Source of the DNA: Archegozetes longisetosus | Lineage: Eukaryota; Arthropoda; Arachnida; Sarcoptiformes; Trhypochthoniidae | Assembly (NCBI GenBank): GCA_018873245.2 | Contig: JAEMBT020000006.1 | Location: 6,903,855-6,967,854 of the forward strand | Length of the DNA: 64,000 nt | Reading direction: 5' to 3' | Part shown: one piece after another, positions 1 through 13,584 of the stretch | How the letters are laid out: each line of letters opens with the position of its first letter | Position numbering within the stretch: the first letter of the stretch is position 1 | Program-made: the position numbers and the translations under genes | The notes under the pieces: generated by a model | Databases searched by the model: none | What the model saw: the letters and a program-made list of their open reading frames with translations, nothing else | What the model was told of the DNA's origin: nothing

Positions 1-1190
1 TTTCTTTTACTCTAATGCACAATATTATAGCATAAACATGTTTACAACTTTCATCAAGAACGAGATAAGATAGTCCCATTACTTTTGATCCCATCTAATA
101 GCTCTTATTTATTGCTAGCTATATGTATAGGCAATAATAGTAATCACTCTATTCAAATTGTATTTTATCTACATCCCAACAAAAAGAAGCTATGCTTTTG
201 AAGAATTACTTCTCTTATTGTATTGTCTTTTATTTAGTGCGATATTTTAGAAAAACTAACAACTACATAATGGTTTGTTAGTAATACGACTGAGTCACAT
301 TTGGAAAACTTTTAGAAGGCAACCACGAGAATTGTGGGCGAAGTATTGATTCACAATTAGTTGTAAAATTTGAGTGCAGCCAATCTAAGATTCAATTTTA
401 ACAGTCAGATTTAAACATCTGCAAATTTAAGACGGTTTGATTGCACGCATCTTACTCAATTCTATTCTATCCTATCCTATCCACTCCTATATGCTACTTC
501 ATTTATAGTGGTTTTATCTATTTTTTGAGGTCCAATCTTAATATCAAATACAACATAACTTGAAGTAATGAGACTGTTTACTAACTATTTACCCCATCTA
601 TTGATCAACATCAGTAAATGAGCTTAATATGGGTCAATATTACATTTGACGTGCATTTGGTTTATCAAAATTAAAATCTAATCTTTGCCTTAAACATGAT
701 TCAATAATAATTTAAGTCTCTATAAATTTGGTTTAGGCATTCACTTATTCTCAATATGTGAGTATTGGTTGGATAAACAGTTTTATTATTCCCTAAGCAA
801 AAGTTAAAGTAATGGTAGATTTTATTTCATAAAACTGTAAGAAGGTATCTTATTTTTGTTTTTTTGGTGAGAACTTTACATAAAGATAAGATATTGTGTA
901 ACATATTGGTATATATTTTGATGGTTAAGGTTCAAATTTGGCCACTTTATCGCCTTCAAGTGCAATACAAAACAAGATTTAACTTAAAGTCTCATTAAAT
1001 TGAGTGAAGAGATACTAATAGCGTCAACTTTATCGTGAAATGAATAAGTTTTTTTCATTGGTTCGCACTATTAAGATCGAAAGTTATGAAAGAAATGCTG
1101 CCAACTTGTAAATTAGTTATTACTAGTGATAAATAAAACATAAGTCGAAAAAAGATTGAATAAAGGAAATTTCCGTAGCCAAAAAGAATG
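1..1190. other. non-coding stretch upstream of the tRNA
   Basis: AT-rich sequence with no open frame resembling a protein and no recognisable RNA gene. The only local structure I see is a short imperfect run of five-base units (tctat/cctat) near 459-489. Confidence 0.6.
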
Positions 1191-1263
1191 TACCCCTGGC
1201 GGGACTCGAACCCGCAATCCCCGGTTTAGGAGACCGATGCCTTATCCATTAGGCCACAGGGGC
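1191..1263 (-). tRNA. tRNA-Arg (anticodon CCT)
   Basis: The reverse complement folds into a complete cloverleaf of 73 bases. The acceptor stem GCCCCTG pairs with CAGGGGT (one G-U pair). The D arm is GCCT...AGGC. The anticodon stem TCGGT/ACCGG encloses the loop CTCCTAA, so the anticodon is CCT, which reads AGG arginine codons. The T arm is GCGGG-TTCGAGT-CCCGC, and the discriminator base is A. There is no intron. On the transcribed strand the B box (GGTTCGAGTCC) matches the RNA polymerase III consensus. The CCA tail is not encoded, as expected for a eukaryotic nuclear tRNA. Confidence 0.97.
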
Positions 1264-2218
<955 letters not shown>

Positions 2219-2353
2219 TCCTAGTCCTAAAACTTGAATTTCTCATTCGACCGATTTTTCATTAATGAATGAGAGCTCGTATTCAACATATTTAGAGTTT
2301 AAACTGAGTTGATTTTGAAATTAGTTGATTGATATTGTATTTATATTTGGCCA

Positions 2354-3498
2354 TTAAATTCTGACATGAAAAGTACTAGAATTGTTCAAAAAACAAATCA
2401 AATTTTAAAAACAAATCAATTATTGCATATATTTTTTATAATCAGTTTTACCTCAAGAATTCTGGTGCTCTTGAGATTACATGTTGGAATTCCATAAATG
2501 ATATTCTTTTATCATCATCATTATCTGCTTCTTCTAAAACTTTTTCGCAAACGATTGCAACTTCTTCTTGTGTCAACTCGTTTCGAGTCAATGCCATGAC
2601 TGTTTGCTCCAAGTCATAGACACCAATGAACTGGTCCTCATCATAGTCTTAAATATCGAACCATTTAATTAATAGTTATTAGATGAACCAAAATTAAAGA
2701 TTACCATAAATTTTGAAGGCATAGAACACTTTAATATCTCTGGGCGCCTGTTCGCTAAATACTGATAACATATCCAAGAAATCATCGAAAGTCATATTTC
2801 CACTTCCGTCATGAGAGAAAACTTTGCAAATTCTTTGTTTAAATGGATTTTCCTATTGATTGAATAGTTTTTTTTAATAGACTTTGTTCCAATTTTTTCA
2901 AGTTTGAAATTGTTATAATACTTTTAATTCAGGCATTTTTTCGATCTTTTCCATTGACACTGCGATCGTGTGCGGCTCATCGCACGTCATGACTTGTGGA
3001 ACTCTTTTTGGGTCGAGTTCTCGAAATCGTTGGAAAACTCTAAAGAAAATTGGTTTTGATGATCATTATTAATTCATTTAGTTTGGGCGTTGATCTGGTA
3101 TAATGCTAAACTGAGAGATATGAGACCCACCCAAGCACTTTTATCTTGAATCTGAAATATTATCTTTAATCATTAATAGCTTTACTTACGTCAAAATTTC
3201 CTTTCTTGTGAAGTAAGTGCAGTCCTACGTACCAATTAAAACATTTATTAAATAATAATTAAGACAATTCATTTAAATCTTTATTGATTCTAATTTATTA
3301 AATTTATTAACATATGCCTTGAATTGGAAACTAAAATTTTAGTTTTCTTATCAATAAGGACTGACTAGAGATTATAATTGACTAGGGATAATAATTTTCG
3401 CAAATTTTACAATTTGGCCAAATAAAACAACCTGATAGGTTAATTACCTGATAGTTTTCCAACTGTTGATCTGTAAAAATAGCCACTTTATTGCCCAT
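2354..3498 (-). CDS. calcium and integrin-binding protein (CIB2/CIB3-like EF-hand protein)
   Basis: Six exons on the minus strand: 3448-3498, 3190-3224, 2922-3039, 2705-2852, 2452-2647 and a 22-base last exon 2354-2375. Together they encode 189 residues. All junctions are GT-AG and keep frame. The start MGNKV fits an N-myristoylation site, as in CIB proteins. The core reads [11 protein letters not shown], then [14 protein letters not shown], then ENPFKQRI. Two canonical EF-hand loops occur in the C-terminal half, beginning DYDEDQFIG and DNDDDKRIS. The tiny last exon supplies STFHVRI, the family's conserved C-terminus. CIB proteins bind calcium and interact with integrin tails or, for CIB2/3, with mechanotransduction channels. 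DLEQTV resembles CIB3 as much as CIB2, so I name only the subgroup. Confidence 0.93.
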
Positions 3499-3938
3499 TG
3501 AATTACTTTAGTTATAAAAGTCAAGTTATACTTTACTCAGTTATATTTGATTTGCCAAAATATTGCTTTAAAAAGTTATATAATTAAACGAAGCATTTCT
3601 ACTAAATTAATCAGCTAAATAAAAGTCCTTCAAATATTTTAGGGTTAGTTCAAGATACGAAACAATACTTTATTCATCACAAGTTATAACTCTATGTTCT
3701 AAAGGCTCGCTTCAAATTGAAAGCATTGGTCTATAGTTGTGCTGACTTTAATCGAGTGGTATAGAAGTGAAGCGAAACGAACGGCAATACTACTTGACTG
3801 GAAAGCATGCGTTTGTCATAAAAGAGGCGCATATGAGAGAAACTAGTTGTATTCGCAATCAGTGTTTGTGTGAGATCTTTCGTCGTGTTTTTTTATTAGT
3901 ATTTCAGTTCTGTTTGGCTTCAGATAAACATACTAAAA

Positions 3939-6479
3939 ATGGCAGAATCATTAAATCCGCCCCCTTTCACGCATAATTCTGACAATTTTCTTAACGATCA
4001 TCAAGACGACGATGAAGACAATGACGACCTCTTTGTCTCTACTGTTGAAGTCAGTTTCCAATTATTTATTTAATAATTATATTGAATTTTAATTTAAAAA
4101 CATTTACAAAAACAAGTCTTCAATGAGTGTTTATTTTTGCAAACTTCAATTAATTGATTTTGATCATTCTGAATTAATTAAATATCTTGTATTGATTACT
4201 TATTAAATGTTAATTAATGGTTAAATTTTGATTTAATAATTAGACTCAACCGAAATCAACCGATGAGAGGACTGAGAGCAATTCTTCAGGACCTGCATTG
4301 CCATCAATGGATGATCTGATGGCTGGCGATGAGATAGATCTGGGCGATGAGGACGATGACAATGACACGACTGACGGCAACAAACCGACTAGTGTTGAAA
4401 AAAATACTCCTCAAACTTTTAATAATACGAATAATGAGCCGATAGTTACACCTCACTCGACGCATCCACCACTTCCGTCCCAAACACCAAAAGCAATTTT
4501 ATCCACTTCTTCGTCGATCACTTCCAGCGCTAACGAGACTTTGAAAACCAGTTTAAGTAATAGACCTGAAAATGAATCAGTTTCTGGTGATGCATCCAAA
4601 AGTGGTCCAAACGATCATCACATCGAGATATCAGTTGGTGAAGCACAAAAAATCGGTGACGGAATGGGAGCCTATATGGTTTACAAAGTCAGCACTAAAA
4701 CAAGTTTGCCTTATTTTCGAAAATCAGTATTTTCGGTCAACCGAAGATTCAGTGATTTTCTTGGATTACGAGATAAGTTGGCAGAAAAACATTTACATCT
4801 AGGTCGAATTGTTCCACCGGCACCTGAAAAGAGTGCAGTTGGAATGGCAAAAGTCAAGATGTCAAAGGATGAAAACGTTTCGTCAGCTGAGTTTATCGAG
4901 AAACGAAGAGCAGCTCTCGAGCGATATCTCAATCGAAACGCAGCTCATCCCACACTTTGTGCTGATCCGGATTTCCGTGAATTTCTTGAATTGGACACTG
5001 ACCTGCCTAAAGCTACAAATACTTCGGCACTGAGTGGGGCCGGAGTTAAGCGTCTCTTAAGTAGAGTTGGAGATACTGTCAATAAGATGACATTCCGTAT
5101 GGACGAATCAGACCCGGTATGTTCTGTCTTGCAAAAGAATGCAATTCTAAGGCTAAGCCATTCAGGTTTACTTAAATCAATCGAATTTGTCATATGATTG
5201 CTAAAAAACGGTCATTAATGAAATTAGAATCAAAATATAATCCGATGATAAATGCATTTTTCATAGATATGTTTGCTGTATCTGAACATATTTGAAATTT
5301 GTTGAATTAATAATATTGACCCAAATATGAATTATATTTATGTATTTTACACGCTTTCATGAAAGGCTATTTCGAATTCTATTTATGCAATACAGGTAAA
5401 AGTTGCTCGTGAGTCAGCTATTTATCAAAACTCAGTAATCAATCAATTTAACTGTCTTCATTTAATTGTATTTCTTATTCACTTCTATTAGTGGTTTGAG
5501 GAAAAGCAAAATCAAGTGGAAAATCTCGATCAACAGCTGAGGAAATTACACGCAAGTGTTGAAGCGCTGATACATCACCGCAAAGAATTGACTCAAACAA
5601 CCGGTGCTTTCGCGAAAAGCGCGGCTATGCTCGGAAATTGCGAAGAACACACATCACTATCGTGCGCGCTCTCGCAATTAGCTGAAACTGAAGAAAAAAT
5701 AGAACAGCTTTATAGCCAGCAAGTGGAGAATGACTTTTTCTATTTGGCCGAATTGTTGAAAGACTACATCGCATTGATTGGAGCAGTTAAGGATGTGTTC
5801 CATCAAAGGGTCAAAGTATTTCAGACATGGCAACACGCACAGCAAACACTCACTAAGAAGAGAGAGATCAAAGCTAAACTAGAATTGGCTCTCAAGACCG
5901 ACAAAATACCTCAAGCCACTGAAGAAGTCGCCGAGGTATCAGAAATCACTATTAATTATGCGCCCCTATTTTCAAAGTCAATGAAATTTCAGAAACTGAT
6001 TATTCTTTTTATTGTATTGTTTTCTCATTTATTTCACTCCTTCAATGACTTGACAGTAAATTTGAAATTTAGATTAGATTTGAACTCATAGTGAGCTTAA
6101 TTATTATTTGTTTCGTCATATTTGCAGATAAGTTATAACAATAGAACAATACAGGCAAAGGCATAAACTCAAACATTCTTCTTCGAAAAGTGTTATGCTA
6201 TATTCTCAAACTAAATTGACTTATTTTTTGTCCTCACGCCTTTTATATTACTAATGATTTTTTGAAATTTAATAGTGGGAGGCAAAGGTAGGTCGTGGAC
6301 AAGAGGAATTCGAAAATATATCAAAAATGATTAAACAAGAGGTGGAGAGGTTCGAAGTGGTGCGAATCAGGGATTTTAAAACAAATATTATTAAATATAT
6401 GGAATCACTACTTGAAACTCAACAACAACTTGTCAAATACTGGGAAACATTCCTTCCGGAGGCAAAAGCTATTGCTTAA
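3939..6479 (+). CDS. sorting nexin SNX1/SNX2 (retromer PX-BAR protein)
   Basis: Four exons, 3939-4049, 4244-5116, 5492-5935 and 6276-6479, all in phase 0, encode 543 residues. SNX1/SNX2 of other animals have about 520. The acidic, low-complexity N-terminus (residues 1-160) is followed by a PX domain (about 162-290). In the PX domain the RRFSDF motif at 204-209 and the IVPPAPEK loop are phosphoinositide-binding landmarks. The remainder, from WFEEK to the end, is the BAR coiled coil, closing with YWETFLPEAKAIA. Known role: with a SNX5/6-type partner it forms the membrane-bending part of retromer on endosomes and recycles receptors to the Golgi. The start ATG follows an in-frame stop and gives a standard N-terminus. 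A likely polyadenylation signal (AATAAA) lies near 6590. Confidence 0.95.
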
Positions 6480-7782
6480 ACTGAGTTTATTTGTTATATT
6501 TATCAAACATTATTAAAATTATTTATTTTAATTAATTCTTTTGCGATGAAATTATTACTTATATAGTGAATGATCAATAATCAGTTTTAATAAAATATTT
6601 AACATATCAAATGACTGTTGCAATAGATTTAAATGTTTTGCTATTTTGACAAAATCTTAAGAGCAAAACAATTCTATTCACATTAGGAATAGGCCTATGA
6701 AGCATTTCGGGCCGACGCGCGTAAACAATAATTGTTAACAACTTTTTTATCAGTTTTTGCTACCGTTTCCAGTTGTTTGTATCAATTTTAATAAGTCACT
6801 GAATTTCGTGCTCAATATGTTGTATAAACAGCCTTTTATTTAGGCAAAAAGTTTAAACTGACTAAATGACGAGCTGGTATTCAACTTTTTCAGTTGATGT
6901 CCAATCTAAATGCCAAATTATTCTTTTAAGAAATGATGAATCCCTTCAGTTTGTTGAAGACTGTGAGAGTTCAAATTCTTAATCCAACTCTTTTGCTGCA
7001 ATGATCTATGATTTGTTGAATGAGGCTCGCATTTGGTGTTTAATGTTTTTTAAAGGTGATTGAGGAGAAAGAAAATTGTTGATGTAAGTTATGGAGTGAT
7101 GTATAGAAGAGAATTTAATGTTAAATAAATGGAAAGCTATAAATGGAAAGCTTTTGCGACAACTGAATGCTATGCATTTAAAACTATTTCTCAATTTTAT
7201 AAAGAGAATAGTATTTCATACTAGTATATTAACAATCGATTCTTCCGAAAATAAAGTTTTTTCTCTCCTTCTATATGTCTTTCGATTCCCTTTATTCTAA
7301 TCATAAACTTCTATTTCGATTCTGACAAATTCAAAGTAATATTTGTACGAATTTTGTCGAGTTGAACAAAATGCTAGAAATAAATGAAAAGGAAACCAGA
7401 GATGAATGTGTGTGACATTTGTTATAATACAAAGAAAAACTCATTTCTGTCATCGAATAAAATAGTTGCTATCAATCGATGAAGAATGTCATGAAAAGAG
7501 TAGAAGATATTAGTGAGCCTTTTATTTTTATATAAAAAAATGATTGAGCTTTGAGTGTATGGTCAGCGCAAACGAGGGTGTGGTGTGTCGACAGAGCCGC
7601 AAGTCTACCAAAAGTTACTTCATGATTGGTTTTAGCTTTTTTTATTCATCAAACCATTATTTTCTAGTTTACGCTCTTCAAAAGAAACCCTTTGAGTCGT
7701 TGCTTAAGTTTCCACATATACCAAAGATTGAATATCTATCTATTAAGATTTTTGCCAAGTCCAAAGAGTCTCGTTGATTGTA
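6480..7782. other. intergenic stretch
   Basis: Contains the SNX 3' UTR and then about 1.1 kb of AT-rich sequence. Short open frames here (7006-7194, 7118-7300, 7544-7777) show no family similarity and overlap on both strands. I see no RNA gene or repeat. Confidence 0.5.
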
Positions 7783-8143
7783 ATGATTGAAAAACTGAAC
7801 CTATTCTTAGTTGTGATTAGTTGCACATCGATTGGATACTATGTTGCAGCCAAACCGGATAATCGAATAAATAAGTCAAACAGAAAGATTCATTTCGATA
7901 CCAGCATTAATAACTTTCTCACAGAAGTCAGTACTAACTATTTAGTAAACTTTTTCCTGTTTTAATTCACTTATTTTTATTGACTAGAGAACGTGCTGGT
8001 GGAATGAGTCGTGCAAGCAAGCCTTTCGAAGATACTTCAGCTGCAGGTGTCCCCTTTGGTCCTACTGCAGATCTTTGGGTCGATACTATGAGGCACATTG
8101 TAGTCATACACTCACTGGATATGTTTGGCTACAAAAGTTATAG
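7783..8143 (+). CDS. small secreted cysteine-rich peptide precursor, CART-like
   Basis: Two exons, 7783-7926 and 7988-8143, join in phase 0 across a 61-base GT-AG intron to give 99 residues. The first 22 or so residues form a clear signal peptide (MIEKLNLFLVVISCTSIGYY). After a basic, cysteine-free linker, the C-terminal 50 residues contain six cysteines in the order C-x5-C-x9-C-x-C-P-x4-C-x10-C. Vertebrate CART peptides have C-x5-C-x11-C-x-C-P-x4-C-x6-C, so the spacing and the CxCP signature agree closely. This suggests a secreted three-disulphide neuropeptide or hormone. No obvious dibasic KR site flanks the cysteine domain. Neighbouring genes process peptides, which fits but does not prove the role. 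It could instead be an unrelated secreted cysteine-rich protein. Confidence 0.6.
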
Positions 8144-9409
8144 ATATATATCGTTATGTCTGAACATTTATGTTATTGTAGTCTGATAAATGTTCACTTA
8201 ACGGATGTTCGTAGAAAAATATCAAGTTTAATAACGATATATCAATATTAAAGCTTCACTTTCTAATTAGTTTTCAATCATTTATTGTTTAGAACTAAGG
8301 TTTTTCAAACTAAATTATTGTAAAAACATTTTTGTCGATCCAATCTGGTAGTTCCTGTTATAACTTGAAATGTAGAAATAGCAAGAAAAATGTCAATATA
8401 TTTATATGTCAATTAAAACTCCCTCTAACATTACGACTGTTTAATTTGAATTTTGAGTTTTGCCGCATTGAGCAGGCAATGGATAAAAAGGATCTCGAGA
8501 GCTATAGGAAAGGAGATAGTGAGGGATGAGAATGAGTCGGTGTAGGAGAGAGTGAAACCTGTTTTCGTTAAATGTCAATTAGGTATGGCATAGGATTGGA
8601 TGCTTAGTATGATAACATAAGAACACCCACACTCTTGTACGTTCGATCTTATAAATAATTCTTATGCTTAATCTCACATATGGTTTACAACTATAATATG
8701 TGTTGAAATATTTTTAAAACTTCGCCCTTCGGCTAAGAGGGCTGTGAGTCTCAAATAAGTTGAGGTCTACAGTATCTGATTTTTACAATGGAAACTATGC
8801 TCCACTTCAACTTACGTCTCAATTTGATTTTATAATACAATAGTACAAAAAATAATGACAATCCATTTGACATATCAATAACACAAGAGCTCTCCATTCT
8901 CTCTCAGCCAAATCAGTATTTATTTTCGATTAACATATTTTAACCTTCAATTAAAGTGAGTATAACTTAATTGGATTACTTTTGTCTTTATTTTGAGCTA
9001 ATACTTAGATACGAATTGATAAAACCTATAGTTTATTGATATAGAAATTGATTATCGTTTATTGAACGTTAAGTTTTCCTTACTGTCTCAGTTTGATCTC
9101 ATTTCTATGTCACTACTAATGCTGAAGGATAACTGCGAAATAAAAGAATGACTCGAAGGACGCATATTTTTTGCATATTTGTATCTTATTCTCATGATAA
9201 TATTGCTCGAGTTTGCTTATTTAGTTTCATTTATCAGTTGACTCTTTGTTTATGGGTCAAAATCATTAATCGTTTCACTGACTTTAAGTCCATATGACAT
9301 ATCGCACACATTTATGAACTTGTTTTTATGTCATATATTGATGTTTTATATATTTATTTGTTAAACTTTTGATCTATTTTACAGCATTTTTACCTAAAAA
9401 TTTTTAAAA
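8144..9409. other. intergenic stretch upstream of PAM
   Basis: AT-rich; includes the 3' UTR of the CART-like gene and presumably the PAM promoter. A 65-codon open frame at 8332-8529 looks accidental. No repeat or RNA gene recognised. Confidence 0.45.
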
Positions 9410-12400
9410 ATGGCATTTCATTTTACGAGAAGACATCAAGGATTTGATCAAATAATTCTAGTCATTATTGCAATTTTGACGATTAATCAAATAGGATTTT
9501 CCAAAGTGATCAGCAGAAAATTACTTCCACAAGACTTACGATTCTTAGAAGTTAAAATGCCTCAGGTCACACCTGACAAGGTATTAACTATATCATTCGA
9601 ATTACCATTTCACTAATAATTCAGTTTCAATTTACAGAATGACGACTATATTTGCACTGCTAAAAGTGTATCAACTAATGATCACTATATTGTGCAATTC
9701 GAACCTCATGCAGAAGTTAGTCGTGTTCACCATATGCTTCTATTCGGTTGTACCGATTTGTTCTATAGCGATGGCATATATCCGGGATATTGGTTTGTCA
9801 TTTATCAGTTTGATTTATCACCCAAATGATTTCAATTTAATCGTAAATTACAGGAATTGTGGTCATTCGCGATTGTGTCCTGGAATGACAATAATGTATG
9901 CCTGGGGTAAGAATGCCCCAGCTTTGCATCTACCTGAAGGTATCAACTGACGGATCATCTCATAATTTATAGGACCTAAAATAAGTCTTTTTATCTCAAA
10001 AATGTATATTTCAGGTGTAGGATTCAAAATAGGCAGCAAAACTTCAATTAATTACCTTATTCTTCAGGTGCATTATGCACATACTTTGCCAAACGGCGAC
10101 ACTGACTCAAGTGGAGTAACTATTCATTATACTTATACTCCGTATGTTATTTTGAAGTGAACGTAGCTTGCGATTTCTACAATTTAATTGAACATTTACC
10201 TTATAGGCAAAAATATATCGCTGGAATTCACCTACTCTCTTCGAATACTGGTGTCATTCCTCCTCACAAAAACAGTGAGTTGACAGTTTTGTAAATTTAA
10301 AAGACTCAATATTAATTTATTATGATTCCGTTATGTTATTTAGAATACTCTATAGACGTAAACTGCGCTTTTGAAGAACAGGAGCCAATTTATCCGTTCG
10401 CTTATAGAGTACACGCTCACTCATTGGGAGTTGTAGTGACAGGTTATAAATACACTCAACAAAATAATTCCTGGACTCTATTAGCCAAAGGAAATCCTCA
10501 GTGGCCACAGGTTCGAATCAAGTTTTCATTCAGAGCAATATTCGAAATTTGAGTTTTGTTAAACTCATCAATCTACAATTGAAATGAAACAATTTCTTAG
10601 GCTTTTTACCCAATGGAGCAAATACATAGCGTGAATAGAGGTGAAGTGTTGGCTGCGAGATGTACTTACAATTCTTCGTCTCGATCTGATATCACATCAA
10701 TGGGCGCTACTGCAAAAGATGAAATGTGTAATCTCTATATTATGTATTATACAAACGCAAAAGTTGGTCGTTCTTTCGGGTTATGTGTTGACACAAAATT
10801 CAAGGATTTAATTTCCCATATGCCGGTTGGAAGTGATGAGCCATTGCCTAAAAATCCCGAATTAGAAGAACACGCTCACAATCATTTCAGTAATAATAGA
10901 GCCATTCCTGACAAAAAAATTTCATATTCCTATTCAGAATCAGTCGGTTGGCCCTTCGGTGCTAAGCAGTTCGGTCAAGTGACTGCTATTGATGTAAATG
11001 CAAACGATAACATAATTATATTCCACAGAGGAAGCCATGTCTGGAATGAGAGGTATTGCTTGACAAGTTTTGTTTGATATTTGTTTCATTTTATTCAAAG
11101 TTGATTTTCTGTTCAATAGAACATTTGATTCGACAAACAGATATCGTCTGATAGATGAAGGACCTATCAACACAAATACGATAATTGAAATTGATCCAAA
11201 TTCCAAGAAAATAGTCAATCATTGGGGAAGTAATCTTTTTTACTTACCTCATGGCCTGACATTGGACAGAAATGGTTCGATTTGGTTGACAGACGTTGCG
11301 CTTCACCAGGTTTTCAAATTTCCAGAGAATGGTGCTCAGCAACCAATCTTAACAATTGGTGAAAGATTCGTTACCGGTAGTGATGAAAACCATTTTTGCA
11401 AGCCTACAAGTGTTGCGATATCTCAGAATAATGGAGATATCTATGTGGCAGACGGCTATTGTAATAGTCGTGTAGTTCGGTTCAATTCACTGGGAAAGTT
11501 TCTGAATCAATGGGGACACAGCGACCGATTCGGTCAGTAATAACCTTGCATATATTTTATACAACTTCTTATTCATAACTTTTGTCAACTGGTTTCAGGC
11601 TTTTTCATGTCCCCTCCTCCGAGCGCATTCAGTATCCCACATAAAGTTGTTTTAATTGAAGACAAAAAGTTGTCATGCGTTGCCGATCGAGAACACGGCA
11701 GAATTCAATGCTTTAGCATTCCTAACGGAGAATTCCAATTCCAAATTCTTCGAGAAGAATTTAACGGGCGTTTGTTTTCTATCTCGTATTCACGATCTCA
11801 AGGAGTTCTTTATGCAGTTTGTGGACCTTCGCTTTTCAGTCGTAAAGATGTTTCAGCTTTTGTTTTCAACATTTCGAACCAAGAAATGCTCGGAATTTTC
11901 GCACCTAATTCTGGAGTGAGATTCTTGAAAAATCTTTATCATTGATTTCAGTGTCTATATCTGATTGTTTAAATTTCAGAGCTTTGCTCAGCCACATGAT
12001 ATCGCAGTATCCAATGATGGCCAACGAGTTTATATTGTTGAAATCGGACCCAACAATATTTGGATGTTTATGAGAAGTATGAATGAAAACTTTTGATTTT
12101 CATATTGATTTCATATTGATTTCATATTAAACTGAGTTCTACCATTTGACTTAATTATAAATACATTAGTTTATTATAATAAGACTTAGCAAAGTTTTCT
12201 TTGAAAAAGTTATCACTAAAATATAGCGTGACTATTCAAAGCTTCAAGTGTTGATTCACCTGAAGGTCTACTTTTGCTTGTACAACTGATTTATACAATG
12301 TTCGTAATGCAGAATATAATTATTTAATAACTAATAAATTCAAACTCACAATAAGACACAAAAAACTAAATTTTTCCTCTTTTTAAGGCGAAAACGTGCT

Positions 12401-12908
12401 ATCGCAAAGCGATAGTGATGAGGACAAGACTAAGAAAACATTCTCATTCCACACTCCAATCGCAGGCCCACCACATCCTGAAAAATACGTTAATAATGAG
12501 CCGCATTCCATTAAAAGTGAAAAAGTGACTGAAAAAACTGAACCCAGTGTTATTCGAGATAAAAATCGAAAAGAGAAACCAGAATCTGCTTCGTTATCGT
12601 CGCCAACATTTTTTAGCTCATCAAATACACCGCTAGTTGTTTCTCTTTTAGTAATTCCAGTTTTACTTTTAATTATAATTTCGATCGCTGTTAATCTGCG
12701 TAGAAGTGGACAATTTAACTGTTTTAAGGGTTTTAGTTATGGTCGATCTCAAGAAAAGTATGACTTGGGACGTCTTCTCGGAGATCCCAAAAAAGATGGT
12801 TTCAATAGAGTGCCTATTGATGAAAGTGATGGAGATCTGGAAGAAAATAGTGACTCGGAAGTGGAAGAATTCAACATATCTTCTGCTTCTGCGGCGAGAA
12901 AAGTCTAA
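9410..12908 (+). CDS. PAM: bifunctional peptidylglycine alpha-amidating monooxygenase (PHM + PAL, membrane-anchored)
   Basis: Eleven exons: 9410-9580, 9638-9792, 9854-9939, 10015-10141, 10207-10274, 10344-10510, 10601-11052, 11120-11532, 11599-11915, 11980-12076 and 12388-12908. They encode 857 residues. An N-terminal hydrophobic segment (about 14-30) is the signal. The PHM domain has all copper ligands: H88, H89 and H157 for one copper, and H226, H228 (VHAH) and M300 (DEMCNLY) for the other. The PAL domain has the three zinc-site histidines H453 (YLPHG), H500 (NHFCKP) and H658 (QPHDIA), plus the ADGYCNSR motif. A transmembrane helix spans about 766-788, and an acidic cytoplasmic tail follows. 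PHM hydroxylates the alpha-carbon of C-terminal glycine and PAL cleaves it, giving amidated neuropeptides in secretory granules. Polyadenylation signal near 13000. Confidence 0.97.
12095..12129. repeat. three tandem copies of an 11-base unit
   Basis: The unit gatttcatatt is repeated three times (the first copy has one extra t) inside the last intron of PAM, just after the exon ending at 12076. It is a simple local duplication. Confidence 0.8.
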
Positions 12909-13584
12909 GATTTGAGTATTTATGTGAATTGAAAACTCATTGAATGATCGAACTGAAAAGTTTTAATTGTTATTTGTATTGTATTCATCTTTTATCAAAT
13001 AAAGATTATTTTCATTTATACAGTTTATGGAAGATAACACAATTGGACTGTGATTTTGGATATTTGAAAACCAACATTTAATATAAATTTAAAGCGTAAC
13101 AAAAATAATTCATGAACAATAGTAACAAACATTCAACTAATTAATGAACGATAGGTGATAAAAGTTGAGATAACAAATTCTTATTTCAACCAATTACTCT
13201 GAACCTTCTCTAGATTAATCGAGAGCACAAACTTGACCTATTAATACTGTTATAGTAATTATTAATGTCTCAAATACATGAAACAATCATTTGCCAAAGT
13301 CAATGTACACAATAAATACAATGAATCAATCCATTCTATTGAACCAATGGATTTCCCAATAGAAATTCAGTTTTATATCGACACAGTTCAGTACATATTT
13401 GATAGTTTTGTAGATTAAGAATTTGAGTAATATTTGCAGTTTTAAAATGTCATTTGATTTTTACACTTTATCGCCTATCGTTCATTTGGATTTGATAAAT
13501 ATAGAGTATACAGTAAGAAGTGATAGTTTTAGCTCAAATAGGATGTCAAAAGTAATTCTAAATTCAACTGATCTACGATTCAAT
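12909..13584. other. convergent 3' intergenic region between PAM and the PAL-only gene
   Basis: The two genes point towards each other across about 0.7 kb. It contains an AATAAA signal for PAM near 13000. A small open frame at 13423-13617 overlaps the opposite gene's last exon by chance. No repeat seen. Confidence 0.6.

Noticed and set aside
3060-3160. Possible extra CIB exon between exons 2 and 3 on the minus strand
   Set aside because: There is an AG followed by a short open stretch, but the flanking exons join in frame without it and give the conserved KEILTVFQRF sequence.
3767-3976. 69-codon open frame overlapping the SNX start
   Set aside because: It runs through the 5' leader and overlaps the SNX coding start in another frame. 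No family resemblance.
9639-9950. 103-codon open frame in the PAM region
   Set aside because: It is an out-of-frame reading across PAM exons 2-3 and the intron between them; the in-frame exons carry the copper-ligand motifs.
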